DNA of 64,000 bases from Penelope pileata (taxonomy: Eukaryota > Chordata > Aves > Galliformes > Cracidae), in NCBI GenBank assembly GCA_013396635.1, contig WBMW01004135.1:643058-707057 (forward strand), written 5' to 3'. The translations under genes were made by a program, and so were the position numbers. The notes beneath the pieces were generated by a model. That model saw only the letters and a program-made list of their open reading frames with translations. It was not told the DNA's origin and did no database searches. Each line of letters starts with the position of its first letter. Position 1 is the first letter of the stretch. Positions 36,601 through 48,604 of this stretch are shown piece by piece.

Positions 36601-39125
36601 GCCCAAAGCTCTCTTCCTGCAACCCCGTGAGGGGTTTTTGAGCAGAGTTGTTGTTTGGGCTGAGGAGAAGTGAGGCTTCCCAGGGAGTGTCTGTCCAGAG
36701 CGGGGCTGCTACCGGTCAAGGTTGCTAAGTGCCTCATTTCCACCACTATGAAATCCATGCACACACAATGCTCAAAGCCAAACCACAGGCTGCAAATCAG
36801 ATTTTCCTCTAAAAATCATCAGCAAAGCCAGTCTGGTGTTTTCTTTCGTTCTTTTTTTTGATACATTTTATTTTTCAAACTCTCAGGAAGCTGGCCACCT
36901 CCACTTCTGCTCGGTAGCCTTTGGGGTCATGGCAGCAGCCTGACCTCAGACACGTGTCCCAAGGGCTGAGGAGCCATAGCTGCATACCGAGCAGGAACAA
37001 TGCCGAGACCATATGAGCTGGGCTTTGCCCAATACAATTAGGAATAAATCAAATACTTCTGAGCCTTCAAGAACCTTCCAGTGAGCTTGATCAAAACATG
37101 ACCCTCCTCCTTCCTCAGCTGTTGTCTTCCACTCCGTTTCCTCCCTCTTTCCCTAAATTAAGTGAAGCCATCCATCGGTTCACATGAGGAGGCGAACTCT
37201 GCCGTTTCCGTGCCAGACATATGGTCTCTTGCTAGATTTACCTGGAACTGGTTTGCAAAGTATTAAAAGCTACTGTTAATATTACTCCTGATATTAAGTA
37301 AAAGAAATAGACTGTAAAGAATAGAAAAACTGGGACTTCTGCCACTGGAGAAAGAGGATGCTCCAAGCAGACATGCCCAGGAGGGAGGGCTGCAAGGGAT
37401 GTTTCCTCTGATCTTTCTGAAATTGAAGGGTGAATGGTATCGCTACTGATGAGAGACAGGTCTAACTCTCTGCAGACTATTTACAAATATCAGAATGGTA
37501 TCTTAGGTTGCTGGGACTACGTTTTAGACCCACCACTTCCATTCTCTTCTCTGCTATTAAGATTGCTGTGCACTTATACCGGGGCAGAAATGACCTTTTG
37601 CTGTGCTCATCTGTAGTGCAAGCATGTTGCTCTCTCACAGAAAGGAAATGGAGACACTTTAGGTAGCATTTTATTTCCTACACAACAGCCATTTAAGAAA
37701 TCAAGAAGATGACTTAAGAAAAGACAATGAAGAAAAATATGGATAATTGTATAAAAGTGAAGTATCTTGCAAGGAAAAAAATTAATTGGAAATTAATGTA
37801 ATTTTCTTAAAAATCCAAAATAATCTGTATTGAAAGGGTTATTAGGGTTGAGAAAATAAACATTTCCTGTTGTGGTTTCTGCAAAATATCGCCAGTGGCA
37901 GTTAGGTATTACCTTAGAGTCATCTGTAATTTGTATTCTCTTGAGAAATATTTCTATGATTACACATAGGTCTGGAAGTTAGGGTAAGCATGTCTCTCCT
38001 GGATCAATGCACCGTGGAAATCTTTATCTTCATTATCTATAGCCTCCATCATTCCAATGCTCTGAAGAATATGTTTCAAGTATCAAGTATGGTCGTTATA
38101 ATGCAATAGGAAACAGTCTAATAAATTATCTGTCCTGTTATTGTTTCTACGACAAATATTGGATGTATGAGAGATTTATTAGATGGATATATTTGTGAAT
38201 TTATCTTGTAAATTAATATTTTTGGAAACAGGGTCTATTCTTTACACCAAGACCCCACAAGGATTTAATTAAAGGCCCATTAGTCAAACTAATTCCTGAC
38301 AAGACATAGGTTTGTATTACACAAACATATTTGACTTTCCAAACACGCCTGCAAGATTTGGCATTTTGCTGAGAGATACCTATTGATAAACATAATTGGG
38401 AGAAATTACTGAAAATAAATGTTGGCTTTCAGTGGATATATAAATTACCTTGTAATACTGGTGCCTGAGGGGGGAAAAAACCCACATCTTTGGAATAACC
38501 TGCCACTATAAAATCACTCCAGCTAAGACAGATGCAGAATATTGGAAATAACCCTTTATTTGCAGAAGAAAATGTAATGCCCACACACACATTCAAAGTA
38601 GCCTCAAATTTTGAATATATAGCATGAGCATGAGAAATAAATCTATGCTGTAACACGGTTAAAGCAAAATGGCAGGAGGTCTAAGGCAGTGCCCTATCTG
38701 GAGCCCCCGTGGAAGGCATCTTGCTTGGGACCTCATGACTGTGTCTTTCTGGGGTTGTAGAGAAGCCATGCATGCTCTGAATCTTTCATCACTCTCCTAG
38801 CTTTGCAGACAGGTCATGATATCTCAGTGGGACAATTGCAGGAATAATTGTGGTATTTCACGCTCACCGGTAGAACAGGTATGATAGTAATTCCAGCTGC
38901 TGCTCTCTATGGTTTTTACAACAGAGACTAGGGAAAGGTAAAATCATCACAGACTTTCAGTCTCAGCTTTTCTTCTGTACCAATAATAACAGCAGTGCAT
39001 ACAGTTAGGAATGGGCAACTCTGGGCTGTGAATGAGCCCATTGCTGGATGTCTGACCTGGCAAAAGTTTATAGGAACAAATGCAATCAGAGCTCTCTCCA
39101 TTGGGTCGGGGGGATGTATTGTGTG
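33620..39125. other. Non-coding spacer
   Basis: About 5.5 kb without a supported gene; frames do not exceed about 102 codons. It contains a short (TA)n near 35006-35016 and a G9 run near 35419. At 35515-35540 there is a GGGTTCA phrase faintly like a tRNA-derived SINE B box, considered and rejected. The AT-rich block 38190-38330 has several TTAATT/ATTAG words that could belong to a regulatory element. Confidence 0.5.
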
Positions 39126-39129
39126 ACTA

Positions 39130-39220
39130 GGCAGTGCTGAGCCTGGTTGAGGTTTAGGCACCGGCACAACTGATCTGCCTTGAGGTCTATTTCAGTGCTA
39201 GTTTCTATGACTCTATTAGA
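39130..39220 (+). mobile_element. CR1 LINE 3'-end fragment
   Basis: The order of phrases matches the 3'UTR end of avian CR1 elements: GGCAGTGCTGAG (39140-39151), then CTGATCTGCC and TTGAGGTCT (39170-39188), then TTTCTATGACTCTATT (39202-39217) in place of the terminal ATTCTATG repeats. The body upstream is not recognisable, as expected for the 5'-truncated copies this family leaves. Divergence suggests an old insertion. CR1 is the main retroelement in birds and other sauropsids. Confidence 0.5.
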
Positions 39221-39224
39221 TGTT

Positions 39225-42155
39225 TTCACACAGAGGTTTTACAGCGACTGCTGATATATCATACCTCAGCTAATTCAGCAGGCACCTTGGTACAATTAGT
39301 AAGAAGATACTCCCCTATCACATCTAAAATGAATCTTATTTTACAGCTTCTTGGCACAGAAAGTATTTTGTTAACCTCTTACTCCAGAGCCATAGAGGTA
39401 GAATTCATCTGATTAACATTTGAGCTTTGCGGCTTCATCAGAAGGGTCTTTTGCTGTGTGTGCTCCTCAAAAGGGCAGTGATCCCCTTCTAACACCCGTG
39501 CATTAGCTTGCAAACACATCAGTCAAATTTTAAAGGCAGCTTTGCTCTTACCAAGATAATAAATAAGGAAGGATGGTTGCATCGTTTCCCATCTACAATC
39601 CCAGACCATATCTGAGCAAGTCAGCTACTGCTGGTTTAAATCATGTTGTTTCAATTTTGGTGACTGCAACACAGGCAGGAAAACAAATCTTGCCCTCCCA
39701 CTGCTGGAGCACAGACTGTGCTGCTGGTGGGCAAAGGTGCCGCATGTAACCCATGGCTTGGCTCAGGCCTGCCCTGGTGACAAATGGCCTGTGGATGAGA
39801 ATGGCTCCAAGCCAGGACATTTGGCTCAGTGGTTTTCAACGAAAATTTAATTAATGAAAAGGCTTTCTGCATCAGTTCCTGATGTTCAGTAAAATTATGG
39901 CTTGAATTTTTTTAGAAGCTTATGTGACAATATTTTTTAAAAAACATTTTTGCCCAAAGTAATTTTTCCATTATCAAAATCTATATTTCTGCAAACTAAA
40001 CATTGTAAATTTGAGATTTGTGATGAACAAAGAAACCAAAGTCCTACTCTTATCCTGCACCTCAGAAGCCCCAATCCCAACATCTACAAGATTTTGTATT
40101 TGATTTCAGTTTTTTCTCTTCACACCACTGGAAACAAGACTGACCTTTAAAACACAAAAAGTACAGGCTGAATTTATGCCTGGGCTGCTACAACACCTGT
40201 TGGTGAGCCTTCAGTATGGAAAATGTATGGGAAGCAGAGTGGAAATGGAGTAGTTTCATCACTTTGGGTATTGTTTTGCTTCCTGGGAATAATCTGCCTG
40301 AATCTGAGGGCTGTGTAGTGACTTCCACCATTTTTCCAGGGTCCTGCTTTTTCTCCTTTCACTGTCATGAGTATTATTAAAGATGTTGCCTTTTACACCA
40401 CAGCCCAGGGTCTTGAGGGCAGCACTATCACAGATCTGTCAAAGACTGATTTGAGTATCCCAGATAAAGATTGCTCCTTCCAAACACTTACAAATACCAA
40501 TCAATGTTGCCATCTGGAGGACACACAGCCTTACAGTAGACCCTGTTTCCGTTTTATGCTGCTGCTGTGATACCCTCATCGTGAAAGCCCAGCTCACCAC
40601 AAACAGTTGTTACTCTGCTTTTCATGTCCCAGATTTTCTTCAGTTCCTTCTGCAACTGATTATATTTGTTAGTTTTCTTTTTGTATGTTCCATGAAGCCT
40701 GTCATTATTGTATTACTTTTACATCTAAGAAATTGTTACCATTATAGTTATTAGATAATAACAACCATATCTGATATCTCGACTTGATAGAAACACAAAA
40801 AAGCAACCCAAATCCTGTGTTTCTTTTACCAAAGATTCCTGGTGTCTTGGAAAAAGCATTCCCTCTCCAAACAAGGACTGTGTGGTGCTGCTGGCTGGGA
40901 GCAGGCAGTTCTGGCTCTATCTCTCTAGGAAAGTCAAGCAGCAAATTTGGCATGATGTATATAAATTTGGCATCATGGATATAAAGCACTGAGATAGAAA
41001 GGGTTTTTACTGTTATCAATGTAACACATAGGAATATTCCTAAGGATAGGGTATCTTTTTCCATCAGATCTATGGATATTAGATGTCTAATGTAATTTCA
41101 ACTGCTCTGTAACCTGTGTGGTGAGCATGGTGCCTTCACAGGCTCATTCATCCCACCCAGCCAGATATCTGCTCTAGGAAGGAAGGAAGAGCTCTCCATA
41201 AAGGTGAACCTTTCCCCGTTGGCGTTACAGAGGTGTCTAGAAGAGTGTTTTCAAATAGGTGCTTAATTTTTAGATAGCCAAAGGTAACTGAGGTGAACCC
41301 ACACATCTGTCAAAGCTGAGTTAAAACATTTAGATATCTCAAAACACTGACATTAATGTAGACCAAGGCAGGTACTCCCAATTCTGAGCTGAAGTAGTGA
41401 ATCTTTTGTAATATAAACATATTAGCCATTCTCATTCTAGAACTTCTGTGATCAGTTTTATAATGATTTTATAAACAGTTGATCCTAATGTGTCTTTATT
41501 TAACACCAGGTACTCCAAAGAAATTCACTGGTAATTATGATAAATTGTACCACAGCAGTGATTCTGCAGTTGCCCTTCAACATGCACCTGTTTTGTGATT
41601 TACACTGAAACCTAGCATAGTTATTTAAAATAATCTTCTGGGTTTTCTGCTTCAGAAGTGCTTCTCTTTACTCATCCTATTTCAAGTCTAACATGAAGTC
41701 CGCCGCTCCATGAGACACTTCCTTCTGACCTTCATGGATCCTGAATGTGGATCTATTTCCCTTTTGTGTGTTTTAATTGAGATTGGGTGGAGGATATATG
41801 GTTGGTGTGATGCTCTCTCTTCTTTTCTGAGGCAGTCTCTGATCTTATCCCATTTGGTGGCCTCTCGATTCAAGGCTATGTGTGGTTGTGATTCCCAAAG
41901 CAGGGGTGTGAGGCAGCTCCCTGCAAACAGCCAGAGGAGGTGCGGTGGGATCGACCAGCAGCTGGGAGGTCTGGGATGGCAGAGATCCTCACTGAGTCAC
42001 TTCTCTGTTCCCAGATATCCTGCCTGCTTCTTTACTCAAAGAAGTAGGGGTTTATGCTCTCACAGATGTCTGTTCCAGCCCCTTGGGTCTGAATTAATTA
42101 ACTCTGGACAGCACCTTTTAGGAAAGACGCACAACAGGATATTCAAGCATTATTA
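39225..42155. other. Non-coding spacer
   Basis: No supported gene. The longest frame is 148 codons (41710-42156, plus), with no recognisable domain and its end abutting a CR1 fragment; a 119-codon minus-strand frame (40705-41064) also looks like chance. It includes the 2 x 20 bp tandem duplication at 40943-40982. Confidence 0.5.
40943..40982. repeat. 2 x 20 bp tandem duplication
   Basis: Two adjacent 20-base units, 40943-40962 and 40963-40982, are identical at 18 of 20 positions. Each starts AAATTTGGCAT and ends ATAT. A head-to-tail duplication this exact in otherwise unique DNA is most simply recent slippage or a filled staggered break. Confidence 0.85.
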
Positions 42156-42157
42156 AG

Positions 42158-42450
42158 AACAGATAATAGTGCTGGAAATGGCCATCAGAGGTCATCTTTG
42201 TCCACCTTCTGCCCCAAGCATGGACCAGCTCTGCCTAAGCCTCTTGGACAGATGTTTGTTTAACCTGTTCTTAATGGCTCTTACTTTCAGAGATCCCACC
42301 ACCTCCCCAGACAACATATTCCAGGTTTTTGCAGACCTTTTTGTTTAAAAGAGCTGTTCTTTCTCCCTAATATTTTATACAAACTCTTTTCCTGCAGTGG
42401 GAGCCTTTGACTCTCCTCTTATCCTCCACTGACACAAAGTTAGAGAATGT
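42158..42450 (-). mobile_element. CR1/L3-class LINE 3' fragment
   Basis: Read on the plus strand, this is the reverse complement of a CR1-class 3' region. GAGGTCATC and the phrase GTCCACCTTCTGCCCCAAGC correspond to the familiar 'aggtcatctagtccaacc' end. GATCCCACCACCTCCCCAG (42292-42310) and the following ACAACATATTCCAG match the conserved 'attccaccacctcccnagg-aacc-attccag' block. The segment from about 42407 matches 'cttgtcctatcctc'. The element therefore lies on the minus strand, 5'-truncated and strongly diverged. No reverse-transcriptase frame remains. Confidence 0.6.
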
Positions 42451-42454
42451 AGAA

Positions 42455-45400
42455 TCAAGAAAACAAAACAGTGATTTTTTTCTTTTTTTTAACCATTCGA
42501 GACAGAGACATCAAACACAGTTGTCAATGTCAATTTGGGCAGCACAGATGGCCCCTCTTCAAACATCAGTCAGCCCAGAAAGTGATTTCTGGTTCCCAGT
42601 GGAAACAACATCTCCAAGTTGTTGTATCCTGTGAGCTCCCTGAGATAATAGCTTCCAGCAACACATACCACCATGTGCATACTTTGGTGTGCCAAAGCTC
42701 CCGTGACCTGAGAGTAATAACTCGATTAGACAGTGGCAAAGGATGGATATTGCAAGGTTCAGCGGGAGTGGTCCTTGTAAAAATTAATTGATTTTAGAAC
42801 AGATTGCATCCCGAAAGATCTTGACAGTAGGATCCCACGAGGAAATGGGCAATCATCCATTCTGTAACCTCCACAGCTTTTGTCAGCTTGCAAGTTAGGT
42901 TCCCTGCTCCATAGGGTGTTTATAAATCGTATGCAGCAGCCTGTATGGACACATATAGAGACATATGGAGGCCTCGTGTTCCCTGATCTAGGCTGTAATT
43001 TAAAGGAATGCCTCTTTTCCTAGCTGGCCTTCAGTGATTCATGGAGTATTCCTTCAGTATTCTTGTTTTAACTTGGAATGTATGTTCAGTGGGGAGAATT
43101 TTGTAGGCAGAAAGACATGAATTTCACAGAGCTGAAGATTTTAAAGACAGCCTAATTTCTTTCTTCCGATGTCCTTTCAAGTGGTTTTGTAAGTAATTTT
43201 GTTCTCTGTTTGGTGTAGTGGGGTTCAGTACAGTCCTAATTGAGTCCTTTAAGTTATTAGCAGCCTTTTTAGTAATTTTAATTCGTGAACAGTGTAAAGT
43301 CGGAAACTGGTACGCTCAGATGCTTAGAGCCACGTTGTGATACAATGGCACATGTAAATCTCAAAACACGCTATAAAAGTCATTTCTCACTGCTCATGTC
43401 AGAGCACTGATGGAAACTGAGGAATAGCTCAGTGAAATGAGTTGGTCCAGCAGAATTCTTCAAGCCATGGGAGAGTCACCAAGACCTTCCAAGCTCTCTG
43501 TGTCCATCTCTATCTGTGCTTTCCAAGATCCCCCATGCCCCTCACCATGGCAGTGCTCTTGCCTACAGTGGGCAGAGATTTGTGAAGCTTGTACCAATTT
43601 TGTGACTGCTGTCTGCTCCACTAAATCTCACATTAAATTCAACTGAAATTTTCTGATGGACTTGAAGGGCACGGAGAGGACCCTTCTCTACATCTCCAAG
43701 TGGATGTCTGGTCAGACTGGCACATGTTGCGGCAACATTGAGAACACTCTTGGTAGAAACACCGTGCTGCCTTAGAAATTGCAATGTTTAAGGAAATTGT
43801 TTTGCTGTCACCACAGTTTTCTTTTGTATCCCTCACCCCAATGAAATGCACTGCCGCTTTCAGAACAGCATGTTTGGCTTTTCTGTGCGATGTTGCCATT
43901 TGTGTCTTGTTGAACACTCACTGTTGGAGCATGATGAATGATTGTAGAGCAAAGTAAAAAAAAAAAAAAAGGCTGAAATCAAAATGTTTCAGCTTTGTTG
44001 AAAAAACACATTCCTATTGAGCCAAAGTGGGTTTTTCAAGGAAGTTTCCTAATGGGGAAATTGTAATTATGAGTAGGGGGAATTGCAAGCAGCTCCAGGG
44101 ATTTAGTAAAAATATTTGTTTTTGCAAAGGATCTTGCAGGAACCTTTTCCATAAACGACCCCCAACAGAGGTACACTAACCCCTCTCCTCATCCCTATGG
44201 GGATCAGAACATTTCTGGAGACTTTTGGGGTGGGGGGGGATTGGGAGCCTTTGGAGAGGAGCGTGCAGTTCTCACCATGCTCTACCACAATATGTGGCAT
44301 TTCTACCACTTCAATGTGGAAAGTGTGTCTTTAATTTCCAGTGAACAAAGATTTGGTTTCCAGTTCTGCCTTGTTTTCACCATGTATTTTCCAAACACAC
44401 TTTATTTTCATTAATGTTCACCTTTAGCCTATTGATTTGCTATAAAACCAAACCCTTTTATAAAGGAAAGGTAAAAGGAAATGAGGGAAAACATAAACAC
44501 GTTGCAAAAGTAAGGATTTCCCAGAATAAACCCACATATAACACAAATATATGATGTAGCTTCTTTTATTAGCACTGTAAAATAGAAGGGAGGGAAAAAT
44601 GTGAAAATACATTAGGGATTTTAAAGCCAAGCAAATCAATTAGTCATTACTGACATAAATTTCCCTTTCTTGGGGACGTTCAACCTCCTCATATCCCGTG
44701 GATGAACTCTAAAGCACCTGTAGTAGATCTGTTTTCAGTAAAGAGATTTAAACTACTGTAGATGTTTTTCCAAGGAAAATACAATGTTGACAGAATAATG
44801 CGTGGAAGAAGAGGCTACTAAGGCAGCTGCTATAAATTGCTAGCATTGTAATCCCTCTTGCAACACGCCCAACTTCACAGGATGTGCATTTGTTGATGCT
44901 CTACATATGGTTTGGAGTAAAAGTAATTCCCCCCCCTCTCCCAACATGATGAAAACTAAGCATGCCCTGCAATTGAAAGGGGAGGATCCCCCTTTGCTTT
45001 CCTCCCCTCCCTGAGCACTGGAACAACGATGTTCATTTTGAGAAGCAGCATCATGTTTTCATAGGGCTCTCTGTAGCAGTGTGCCTGGACAGATGACAGC
45101 AGTGCTGTCACTGGGAAGGATGTGGGTGTCCCCCGATGTCCCAGCAGGTCCCAGCCATGTGCTTGGGGCTTAGGTGCTCCCCCATGGTGCCCAACTTTGT
45201 GCTACCACAGAAGTGGGGCTCTGGTAACGTCCCATACCATGGGCATGTGGTGCCAGGGCAGGGAGCAACCTGCGCTCTTTTCCCATAAAGCAATCTTATT
45301 CTTGGACACAGTCAGGCATTTACAGACCCTTCTCCATAGTCAAAACTAATTCTGTGGTTATTTTGTTTTATTTTACTTCAGCAAAGATGCTAATTTAAGC

Positions 45401-46375
45401 ACTCCCAGTCCTTCCTTCTGCTCCCCACTCCCAGGTGCACCTTTCTGGTGGATGCACCCGTATACCCCGCTCTTTGTAGCAGGCTGTCGTTTCTGCCCAA
45501 TCAGTTCCCTGATATGCTTCATCACGTGGCATCACAAATGGCTGCCTGGGGCTGTGTTCCTGCCTTGGGACAGGTTTTAGACGCCATGGGAGTTATCTAC
45601 ACAGTGTATGGATCTGTATGAAAACACCTCTGCAGCAGAACTGTAGAACAGGCAGGCGAAAGGATTTTGTGGCAGAGCCTATTTGTTGGGTGTGGAGTGA
45701 GTGCACTGTGCACATACCTGTGCTGGGAGAGCTGGAGCTCAGGGAAGAGCTTTGCTCTTTTCCCAACTGTAGTCCTTTGCAGAAGCCTTGCTCTGGCTCC
45801 TTCTCAGCTATTCAGGCCTCAGCTCTAAGAATTGTTTCTGCTATGGCTTGTTACCCAGCAACTTTCCTATGTAAAACACTTTAGCAATTGCAACCACAAT
45901 CAGCACCCAGAACTCTTCTCCAGCACCCTTGAGCAGATGCAGCCCAGCCAAACTCCCTCCTTTGATCCTTTGCCCCAGCCGCTCTTGAGCTGCCTCCTAC
46001 ACGACCATCAGGAGAGCTGGGGATGCTCCCACCCCATCCCTGCCTGCTTGCCTTTGGGGAACATGGATCTGAGCCTCTCTGGGATGATGTTCACATTTTT
46101 TAAACAAGCCAGGATTATTTCTGTAGAAAAGAAGATGCATTCCACACACGCTTGCACAAGCATGGTAATGGGAATCCCAATGTGGAAGCTCAAGCCCATG
46201 GCCATGAGCCCATCCTTCCCAGCATGAATGTGTCAGTAGGAGCAGTTGTCCCTACTTTGTTACTTTTTGGAGGTGCTGTTACCTCCATGGGGGCCTTCTT
46301 GGGGCTAATGGGATGCCAATGGAAGGGACACAGATCTGGCCGGACTTGGGCACAGAAACCAAAGAATCAGATCCT
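42455..46375. other. Non-coding spacer
   Basis: No supported gene. Frames up to 131 codons (45832-46227, plus) lack domains and overlap minus-strand frames. It holds an A15 run at 43956-43970, a G8 run near 44231, a C run near 44929, and GC-richer, CpG-poor sequence at 45.1-46.3 kb. No repeat family was recognised. Confidence 0.5.
43956..43970. repeat. A15 homopolymer
   Basis: Fifteen consecutive As. No processed pseudogene or LINE body is recognisable to its left on the plus strand. Confidence 0.9.
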
Positions 46376-46379
46376 CTTA

Positions 46380-46560
46380 GGCTGTTAAATAATGTGTGGC
46401 CCTAAGGCTCCCTCCCGATGTTGTTCGGCCCAAGGTTTGATATTTGCCGCTTCGCACTTGCCGTATGGGTCTGTGACCTTTTTTTGAAACTTTCTCTTTA
46501 CGAGTTTATTTTGGCTCGGCTCAGGCATTTGTAAAATTCCTGGGGAATGGGAGGTTTGAA
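46380..46560. promoter_or_regulatory. Candidate regulatory element
   Basis: High-complexity sequence with several CpGs in an otherwise CpG-poor area and a TGACCTTT nuclear-receptor-type half-site at 46472-46479, embedded in AT-rich words. Followed directly by a purine-rich tract. Inference from composition only; conservation was not tested. Confidence 0.18.
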
Positions 46561-46571
46561 GCAAGGCTTGT

Positions 46572-46617
46572 AAAAGGAGGAGAGGGGAGGTAGGAGAAGG
46601 AATCGAGAGGAGGAGAG
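46572..46617 (+). repeat. Polypurine tract
   Basis: 46 bases of A/G with only three pyrimidines (46591, 46603, 46604). A second purine block, about 28 bases ending in eight Gs, lies at 46696-46723. Such tracts can form triplex or G-rich structures. Confidence 0.75.
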
Positions 46618-46839
46618 TTTTCCATTACCTTGTCAAAGCCTCCCTAGTGTGGGTCTTATGCCTTTGAGCTCCTAAGACTGCAGGCTTCTGAAACGAGGAG
46701 AGAGGGAAAAAAGGGGGGGGGAGCTCGCTTCCTTCGTCGCTCAGGAGGCAGGATCAGGCCGAGCAGACAGGTCTTGCTGCAGTTTCCCTTGTCAGTCATC
46801 CTGCTGCAGCTTTTGGTCTTCGCAGCAGGTCAGCGGAGT

Positions 46840-47480
46840 TGGTGAATAGCTCGGAAAGCACAAGGCATCTGAAACAAATTAGATCTCTTATAGCCACCCA
46901 GAGACTGATGATGGATGGAGGTCTGTATTTACAGCAAAACTAATTGGCAACATACACAGACATCCAAAAAAGTATATTATTTTGCCAGACTTTGGAGTCG
47001 CTAGGCTCTTTTCTTTTTTTTTTATTGTAGAACATTATACAACTAGAGATAAAAAAGAACAGTGAAAGTTTTAAATCTAATAAAAGCGTTTGACTGCAGA
47101 GTAAAAATAACATACACAGAGAAGTTTGATTTGGAATCGAATTTTATTAATGGTCTTTCTCCGCAAAATGTTTCCAATTAAAAAACAATTCTGAAGTGAT
47201 GCATTAATAAACTTCTTCTCCCCCCGCCTTTGGAGGGGCTAAGACTTTTAAAGGCTGAGGTGGATAAAAAAAAGCCAATGGATGTTATTAAAACATAATT
47301 TAATATAACCTAAATACAGTGCTTGCATACCATGGAGAGAAAGCCTGCTGTATAATTGAATTCGAAACAATGATAGTATGTTGACTTTTCAAAGAGAAAT
47401 ATTATCAGATTGTGAGCTGCTGTTCAAAAGACGAGTCTTCTTTAAACACCCAGGCATGCGAGAAGTAATAAAGAGCAAAA
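46840..47480. promoter_or_regulatory. Candidate conserved non-coding block
   Basis: About 640 bases of AT-rich, non-repetitive sequence dense in homeodomain-like words (ACTAATTGG near 46940, TTCCAATTAAAA near 47172, TAATTGAATTCG near 47354) with few stop-free frames. Together with the blocks at 46.4, 48.4 and 49.6 kb it forms the part of the window most like a developmental regulatory landscape. Only word content is seen; conservation and function are inference. Confidence 0.2.
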
Positions 47481-47484
47481 CCGG

Positions 47485-48340
47485 GCAGGTTTTGCTGGAC
47501 ACCATGTGGCAGATTTAGATTTCTCAAAGGCAACAGTGATGTGAAATTGGGAGCATGCGGTAGATGAGCAGTCTGCATTCCAACAAAGAGTTTGTTTGAT
47601 TTTTAAGTGAATGGCATCTTTTCTTACAAAAAGAAAAGAGCAAAAGGAAAAAGAAGGGAAATAGAGAGTTGGATAAAATGAGTATTGCAGATCTGGTCTC
47701 CAAAAAGCATTAGACAGAGCTGAATATTTCTATCTGTCGATCTCGTTGGCAGACCCTGGTGACACAGTGATGCAGACATGTGCTGTGTGTTTTCCCTGGG
47801 CCAGGAGCTTTGTTCCCTGATACACGTATTTGCATGATAAATAGGTGAGCTCCAGAGAAGGTCAAATGCATGATTGGGAGGGAGGAGACTTTCCGCACTC
47901 TGATTCCTGTGACCACATACACTTCTGTCCTGTTATTTTTGTTTCAGGATGGGAAAGACTGACCAAGTGATGGGTGTCCTTGTCTTTTGGTGCTAAAAAT
48001 CCAGCTTGCTCCTTGCTAGCAGACAAAAGAACAAGTCCCATGTCCCACCCCAAGCAGTGGCCCCACTACAGTGTCCAGCAGGAGGAAGATGCCATTGCCC
48101 AGCTGAAGGCAGTGGGGGAGACTGGGACACTGCACCCTGCGGCTCTGTGCCCTCAAAACAGTCATCCTCAACCCATCCCAGCACACAGCACATCATCCAC
48201 ATCCAACACCCCTCTCCCTGTGTGAAGGGACCTCAGTGCAAACAAGAATTAGCCCCTTCCTCCTCCTCCACAGGATTATCCCCAATTGCCCATTATTGCT
48301 ATTATTACTGTGTTTGCTGGGGCGGGCTTTCTTATTCCAA
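47485..48340. other. Non-coding spacer
   Basis: No supported gene. Overlapping frames of 132 (48006-48404, plus), 83 and 69 codons occur on both strands around 48.0-48.2 kb, where GC is higher. None shows a domain or credible splice structure. Confidence 0.5.
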
Positions 48341-48342
48341 GC

Positions 48343-48357
48343 TTTTTTTTTTTTTTT
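48343..48357. repeat. T15 homopolymer
   Basis: Fifteen consecutive Ts immediately left of a candidate regulatory block. Confidence 0.9.
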
Positions 48358-48600
48358 GGCTGCATCTGGGAAGCCGTCCTTTGTGTAAACAGCTATCAGA
48401 GTGAGCAGGGGTATGTGATCCATTAGCTCTGCTGAAAACACAATCATTGTGTTATTCCAAGCTGATGAAAATGTCCTCTGTAGTTTTCTCTCGCAATGTC
48501 CACATGCCAATCAGCGTTTGTCAGTGATATAATTTTCTCGCATAAACACATCCATTGTGCAACTTCCACTCTGGGTAAATAGATATAATTCCAAAACCAA
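48358..48600. promoter_or_regulatory. Candidate conserved non-coding element
   Basis: A high-complexity block with TTGTGTAAACAGC, a forkhead-type core (TAAACA) at 48385-48390, CCATTAGC near 48420 and CAATCATTGTG (SOX-like ATTGT) near 48440. The mixture of forkhead, homeodomain and SOX words is the texture of vertebrate developmental enhancers. Not tested for conservation. Confidence 0.2.
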
Positions 48601-48604
48601 ATAC

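Noticed and set aside
41710..42156. 148-codon plus-strand frame
   Set aside because: No domain, and it ends where a decayed CR1 fragment begins. It is not part of the CR1 reverse transcriptase, which would lie on the other strand.
43956..43970. A15 run as a retroposon poly(A) tail
   Set aside because: No transcript-like or LINE-like body to its left and no target-site duplication recognised.
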